Source: Treponema sp.
Lineage (GTDB): Bacteria; Spirochaetota; Spirochaetia; Treponematales; Breznakiellaceae
NCBI GenBank assembly: GCA_009780285.1
Contig: WRAL01000039.1
Span: 1-9,067 of the forward strand
Direction of reading: 5' to 3'
Length of the DNA: 9,067 nt
In this document: piece after piece, positions 6,054 through 9,067 of the stretch
Layout: every line of letters starts with the position of its first letter
Numbering within the stretch: the first letter of the stretch is position 1
Position numbers and translations under genes: made by a program
The notes under the pieces: generated by a model
What the model was told of the DNA's origin: nothing
The model's input: only the letters and a program-made list of their open reading frames with translations
Database searches by the model: none

Positions 6054-6278
6054 ATGCGTTTTATCGTTGACAGAATCGAGGAAGGGATCGCCCTTTGCGC
6101 CTGCATGGAAACCGGCGAGGAAATAGCGATTGAAATTGCCGCCGGCCGAATCCCGGCGAAAATAAAGGAAGGCGACGTTATCTTCGATGACGGCGCGGCT
6201 TATATCTATGACGAGGAGCTGACGAAAAAACGCCGCGCCGACTTGACGGCCAGAATGAACAGGCTTTTTGACAAGTAG
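6054..6278 (+). CDS. DUF3006 family protein
   Basis: This 74-residue protein has the DUF3006 pattern: it starts RFIVDRIEEGIALC, has a small beta-rich region ending KEGDVIFDDG (residues 38-47), and finishes with a charged helix (DEELTKKRRADLTARMNRLFDK). The family has no established function. It starts 7 bases after the stop of the MBL-fold hydrolase, with AAAGG (6047-6051) as a rather close ribosome site, so the two are co-transcribed and probably translationally coupled. DUF3006 genes very often follow such MBL genes, which suggests joint function. It has no signal peptide, so it should be cytosolic although its partner appears exported. Confidence 0.88.
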   Translation: MRFIVDRIEEGIALCACMETGEEIAIEIAAGRIPAKIKEGDVIFDDGAAYIYDEELTKKRRADLTARMNRLFDK

Positions 6279-6290
6279 CGCTCGCGCCCT

Positions 6291-6314
6291 CAGCCGCGCT
6301 GCTTCAGTTTTTTT
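6291..6314 (+). terminator. Weak candidate terminator after the DUF3006 gene
   Basis: CAGC (6291-6294) and GCTG (6298-6301) can pair around a 3-base loop, and a run of seven T follows at 6308-6314. The 4-bp stem and the 6-base gap to the T-run make it weak. It lies in the 25-base convergent gap and reaches into the 3' end of the Nudix gene. Confidence 0.25.
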
Positions 6315-6855
6315 CCTTTAATGCAAGATACGCTTTAATTGTGCGCGATGTTGAATCAAAGGCCATATCCTCAAAACATATTTCGCTTGGGCGCAAAAAA
6401 CGCGCGCCTGCAATTTCCGATTTTTGCAATGTCAAATCCGCCTCGCCAAGGCCCGGCGCGCGAGCGTAAAAAAACATGTCGCAGGTGTTGTATAAAATTC
6501 CCTTGTAAGGATATTCGTTGGGAAAAGAAGCGAAAAAGTCATACGCGTCGGCCGGAATCTCGGGCGCCCAGCCTAATTCCTCGCGCAACTCTCGGCTGAG
6601 CGCGGAAAGCGCGCCCTCCCCGGGATCGACGAAGCCGCCAGGCAGATCCAGCTTGCCCTTCGCAGGCTCCTTCGCGCGGACAAGAAACAAAAGCCGCTCT
6701 TCCTCGCCGGCAAGCGCGGGCGGAACGCTTATGACGCAACCAACGGCAGCTGCGATGTTGTGATAATATACAAAGCCGCAATCCGCGCAACGGAATACCT
6801 TGCCGTCCTCAAAACGAATCGCCTGGGACGCGCAGGCCGGGCAATATTTGAACAT
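6304..6855 (-). CDS. Zinc-ribbon Nudix hydrolase
   Basis: Nudix enzymes hydrolyse nucleoside diphosphates linked to another group. The N-terminal zinc ribbon has four cysteines, C5/C8 (CPAC) and C23/C26 (CADC). The full Nudix box runs from G74 to W96: G, five residues, E80, seven residues, then RELREELGW. It carries all catalytic acidic residues; only the last hydrophobic position is the less usual Trp. At 183 residues it fits the short ribbon-plus-Nudix class related to the NADH pyrophosphatase NudC, but lacks the N-terminal domain of NudC. The substrate (NADH, ADP-ribose or other) cannot be told from the sequence. There is no ribosome site before the ATG, but a promoter lies 6 bases upstream. 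It starts 40 bases after the lhr stop and converges on the DUF3006 gene. Confidence 0.93.
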   Translation of the reverse strand: MFKYCPACASQAIRFEDGKVFRCADCGFVYYHNIAAAVGCVISVPPALAGEEERLLFLVRAKEPAKGKLDLPGGFVDPGEGALSALSRELREELGWAPEIPADAYDFFASFPNEYPYKGILYNTCDMFFYARAPGLGEADLTLQKSEIAGARFLRPSEICFEDMAFDSTSRTIKAYLALKEKN

Positions 6856-6861
6856 GCGCGC

Positions 6862-6890
6862 AGTCTAGCGCAAAGCGCTCGCATCGTTAA
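6862..6890 (-). promoter_or_regulatory. Promoter of the Nudix gene, apparently leaderless
   Basis: On the minus strand TTAACG (6885-6890), a 17-base spacer and TAGACT (6862-6867) form a 4/6 plus 4/6 sigma70-like promoter. Only 6 bases separate the -10 box from the ATG, so transcription would begin at the start codon itself. The -10 hexamer is the same as at clpS. The promoter fits exactly into the short gap after the lhr stop. Confidence 0.5.
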
Positions 6891-6895
6891 GCGCG

Positions 6896-9067
6896 CTACC
6901 AAAAGCACAGCCTTCCTCGGTCGGAAACGAAGCCCTGCGCAAGGAAACGCCCTGCGAAGGCGCTGCGCGCGGCATCCTCGCAATTGATTTTTTCGACAAG
7001 GATTCTTGTCTCGGGCATTACCTTTCTTAGGCGCGGAGCTTTCAGCATCTCGATAAGGCCGTCTAGAAGCGCGTCGTCGGGCTGTAAAAAGATTCGCAGA
7101 TCCCGGCCGTTTTTTCTGCTTGCGCAGATCAGGAGCGCGCCTTGGAAATAAAGGCGGTTTGAAGAAAGGCGCTCCGGCAGGCGTTCGTCCAAGCCTTCTA
7201 TTTCAAGGCCGGCGAGACTTGCCGGATCCACGGCATTCATCCAATACAGGCCTCCGAAGCTTTCCGCGTTTTCAAGCTCGCGCGCGATTGAGGGCAAGGC
7301 GAATTGCAGGGAATTAATGCCGGAAAAAAATCTGCCGGCGACGATCTCGCCGGAAAGCTCCATGCGGCGCAGCGCGGGCAAAAGGCCGGCCCAGGAAAAG
7401 GCGCCGGATTCGCGCTTGAGAAGAGGCCGACACAACAGGCCGTAGCGCGCTAGAAGGAGGCGGGCGCGATCGCGGCAGCACAAGTCCTGTTCGAAGGGAT
7501 CGGTTGAAGTGGCCGCGCCTTCTTCCCCGCCATCGATCTCCAGCGAATACCACCTGCCGCGAATGGGCACGCCTTCCTTCCAGCGATTGCGCAGGGCGCG
7601 CGGGACTTTTTGCGCGCGCGGCGTCATGCGCGTGCCGGGCGTTGAATACGCTCCAGGCGTTTCCGGCGCGGGCTTAATGTCAAAACGGTTTTCTATTCCC
7701 TTTCGCACGGACTCAAAGGAATCCGACGAAAGCCGGCCTTGCCAGGCGGCGCGCCAGATTGCGGCAGCGCAATCCCTGTGGCCAAATTCAGCGCCGTCCT
7801 TCTCAAGCCTTTCTTTTATTTCCCAAAAATCACGCGGCTTGTCAAAAAAGCCTTCGTTCAGGGCCTGCAAAAGAGGCGCCGGGATTTGCGCGTTTTTTGC
7901 CGCTCGTTTTTCATCGACAACAAGGTCAAGGTCCTCAGGCGCGCAGAAACCAATCAGATCTTTTCCCGCGCCGTACCAAAGCAGGCGCCCCTCCCCTATT
8001 TCGCCGTCCAGCGCCTGCGAGCTGCAATCCGCGTGGCGCGCGGGAAGAAATTCCGTTTCCCAAAGCTTTGCCGCCGCTTCGATACCGCTAAGGTTCTTAA
8101 ATATTTCCGCGCAGCTTTGACCCGCGCTTAATAACGATAACCCTTGACGCAAGGCCAAAAATGGAGCTAAAAGCGCCGCCGGCTTTTCGCTGACCTGTGA
8201 GCGCGCGGCCCTGCGGGAAATGCGCAAAAGCATTTCCATGTTTTCCCTGTCGCAAACCAGATCGCGCGCGCCGTCTTCAAGAGCGACGTCCAAAACCGCT
8301 TCGCCTACTTCGGCAAGGGCGCGCGCCGCGTCCCGCGCTTCCGCCTCGCTTGCGCCAAAAATTTCTGAAATACGCGCGAGGGAAACGGGGCCTTGGTAGC
8401 GCAGCCAAGGGCCAAGAAGCGCAAGCGCCTCGTCCTGCCACATTGTTTTCCATTCATTGTGAACGATTGATGCAACCAGCGCGCCCTTGCGAATGATTTT
8501 TTTCGCGTGCGCGCCTATGTACTGCTCTATAGTTTCGCCGGCGCAATCACCGGGCATTAAGGCGCACAACTTTTCCCATTCATCTTCGGGGATCGCGATT
8601 CTTTCCTTTATCCAATCGCAGAGCGAAGGAGAGTCCTCCGGCGTCCAGCCGGTTTTTTCCCTGCGCAGGCGTTCGCAAAAATCGTTGACAATTTCAGGCT
8701 TTAGCCTGGGACGAAGCGCCGCCTGCGAAAGCGCGTCCTCTATTGCCTTGTCTCCAAGGCTGGGCGCGCCCTTTGCGCCTAAAATGGAAAAGTCTTTTCG
8801 CTCGTCGCCCTCGTACAAAAGGGTTAGCGTTTCGGCGCGGGTAAGGTCTCGCGAAAAAGGGCTTGGGTTTTTGCTGACAAAAAAGGAAGCGCTAATGCCG
8901 CTTGCCGGATCGCCCAGCGCAAGAATAAGATCGCGAAAGCCAGCCATATCGAAGGTATCGACAAGGCAGCTGCGCCAGGCTTCGGCGGCCACCGGAAATT
9001 CCTCGCGCGAATGCGCGCCTTGCATGGCCGCGTCGAAAAGGCGCTTGGCGCGCTGGCGCATGATCCA
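6896..9067 (-). CDS. lhr: Lhr-family ATP-dependent DNA helicase, C-terminal part (5' end beyond right edge)
   Basis: Lhr is a large superfamily-2 DNA helicase linked to DNA repair. The window holds 723 residues ending at TAG (6896-6898). The frame is still open at the right edge (Trp-Ile before the Met at 9061), so the RecA-type ATPase domains lie outside. Residues are counted from that Met. The Lhr-specific region after the helicase core is recognisable: FPVAAEAWRSCLVDTFDM (22-39) and NPSPFSRDLTRAETLTLLYEGD (65-86). A winged-helix-like stretch follows at 215-275. WRAAWQGRLSSDSFESVR (436-453) matches the Lhr segment that usually reads like LVTNDT. The end has LLARYGLLCRPLL (536-548), FSWAGLLPALRRMELSGEIVAGRFF (555-579) and LQFALPSIARELE (585-597), as in the Lhr C-terminal domain. 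A Pro/Thr-rich linker lies at 463-490. The length fits the C-terminal half of long Lhr (about 1,500 residues). Confidence 0.9.
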   Translation of the reverse strand, partial: WIMRQRAKRLFDAAMQGAHSREEFPVAAEAWRSCLVDTFDMAGFRDLILALGDPASGISASFFVSKNPSPFSRDLTRAETLTLLYEGDERKDFSILGAKGAPSLGDKAIEDALSQAALRPRLKPEIVNDFCERLRREKTGWTPEDSPSLCDWIKERIAIPEDEWEKLCALMPGDCAGETIEQYIGAHAKKIIRKGALVASIVHNEWKTMWQDEALALLGPWLRYQGPVSLARISEIFGASEAEARDAARALAEVGEAVLDVALEDGARDLVCDRENMEMLLRISRRAARSQVSEKPAALLAPFLALRQGLSLLSAGQSCAEIFKNLSGIEAAAKLWETEFLPARHADCSSQALDGEIGEGRLLWYGAGKDLIGFCAPEDLDLVVDEKRAAKNAQIPAPLLQALNEGFFDKPRDFWEIKERLEKDGAEFGHRDCAAAIWRAAWQGRLSSDSFESVRKGIENRFDIKPAPETPGAYSTPGTRMTPRAQKVPRALRNRWKEGVPIRGRWYSLEIDGGEEGAATSTDPFEQDLCCRDRARLLLARYGLLCRPLLKRESGAFSWAGLLPALRRMELSGEIVAGRFFSGINSLQFALPSIARELENAESFGGLYWMNAVDPASLAGLEIEGLDERLPERLSSNRLYFQGALLICASRKNGRDLRIFLQPDDALLDGLIEMLKAPRLRKVMPETRILVEKINCEDAARSAFAGRFLAQGFVSDRGRLCFW

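Noticed and set aside
7509..8120. Several plus-strand frames of 110-203 codons inside the lhr region.
   Set aside because: They overlap each other and lie opposite recognisable Lhr sequence.
8999..9061. The Met at 9061 as the true start of the helicase gene.
   Set aside because: The frame remains open to the window edge, there is no ribosome site, and the sequence begins in the middle of the Lhr fold without its ATPase domains.

Overview
The window is GC-rich, gene-dense bacterial chromosome with eight protein genes, most of them on the minus strand. I see no rRNA, tRNA, CRISPR array, phage gene or transposase. A lipoprotein signal peptide, ClpA/ClpS and Aat point to a Gram-negative-type bacterium. 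The start of the left-edge lipoprotein and the mix of genes remind me of spirochaetes of the Treponema lineage. That is a weak impression from memory; nothing in the sequence proves the taxon.

Layout from left to right. At 1-559 (minus) lies the start of a lipoprotein gene that runs off the left edge, possibly an S41-type peptidase, with a good sigma70-like promoter. The 560-824 gap holds a repeat built from CACGGAG/CTCCGTG units around a perfect 17-bp inverted repeat. It also holds a short ORF whose first 20 bases nearly copy the start of the lipoprotein gene. At 825-4262 (minus) lies a three-gene operon, clpS-clpA-aat, which is the core of the bacterial N-degron pathway. Aat adds Leu or Phe to N-terminal Lys or Arg, ClpS recognises the resulting N-degron, and ClpA unfolds the substrate for ClpP, which is not in the window. 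The clpS gene has a promoter so close to its ATG that the mRNA is probably leaderless. Upstream of that promoter is a 12-bp hairpin.

At 4450-5055 (minus) is a small membrane site-2-type zinc protease (family M50). Divergent from it, at 5162-6278 (plus), is a two-gene unit: an exported ComEC-like metallo-beta-lactamase-fold hydrolase followed by a DUF3006 protein. Converging on this unit, at 6304-6855 (minus), is a zinc-ribbon Nudix hydrolase with its own apparently leaderless promoter. At 6896-9067 (minus) lies the C-terminal part of an Lhr-type DNA helicase, whose ATPase domains are beyond the right edge.

Most genes belong to known families. The points that merit a second look are the CACGGAG element and its neighbouring ORF, the two promoters that look leaderless and share the same -10 hexamer, and the compact N-degron operon with an acidic insertion in ClpA. 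I did not find a convincing new defence or mobile system.
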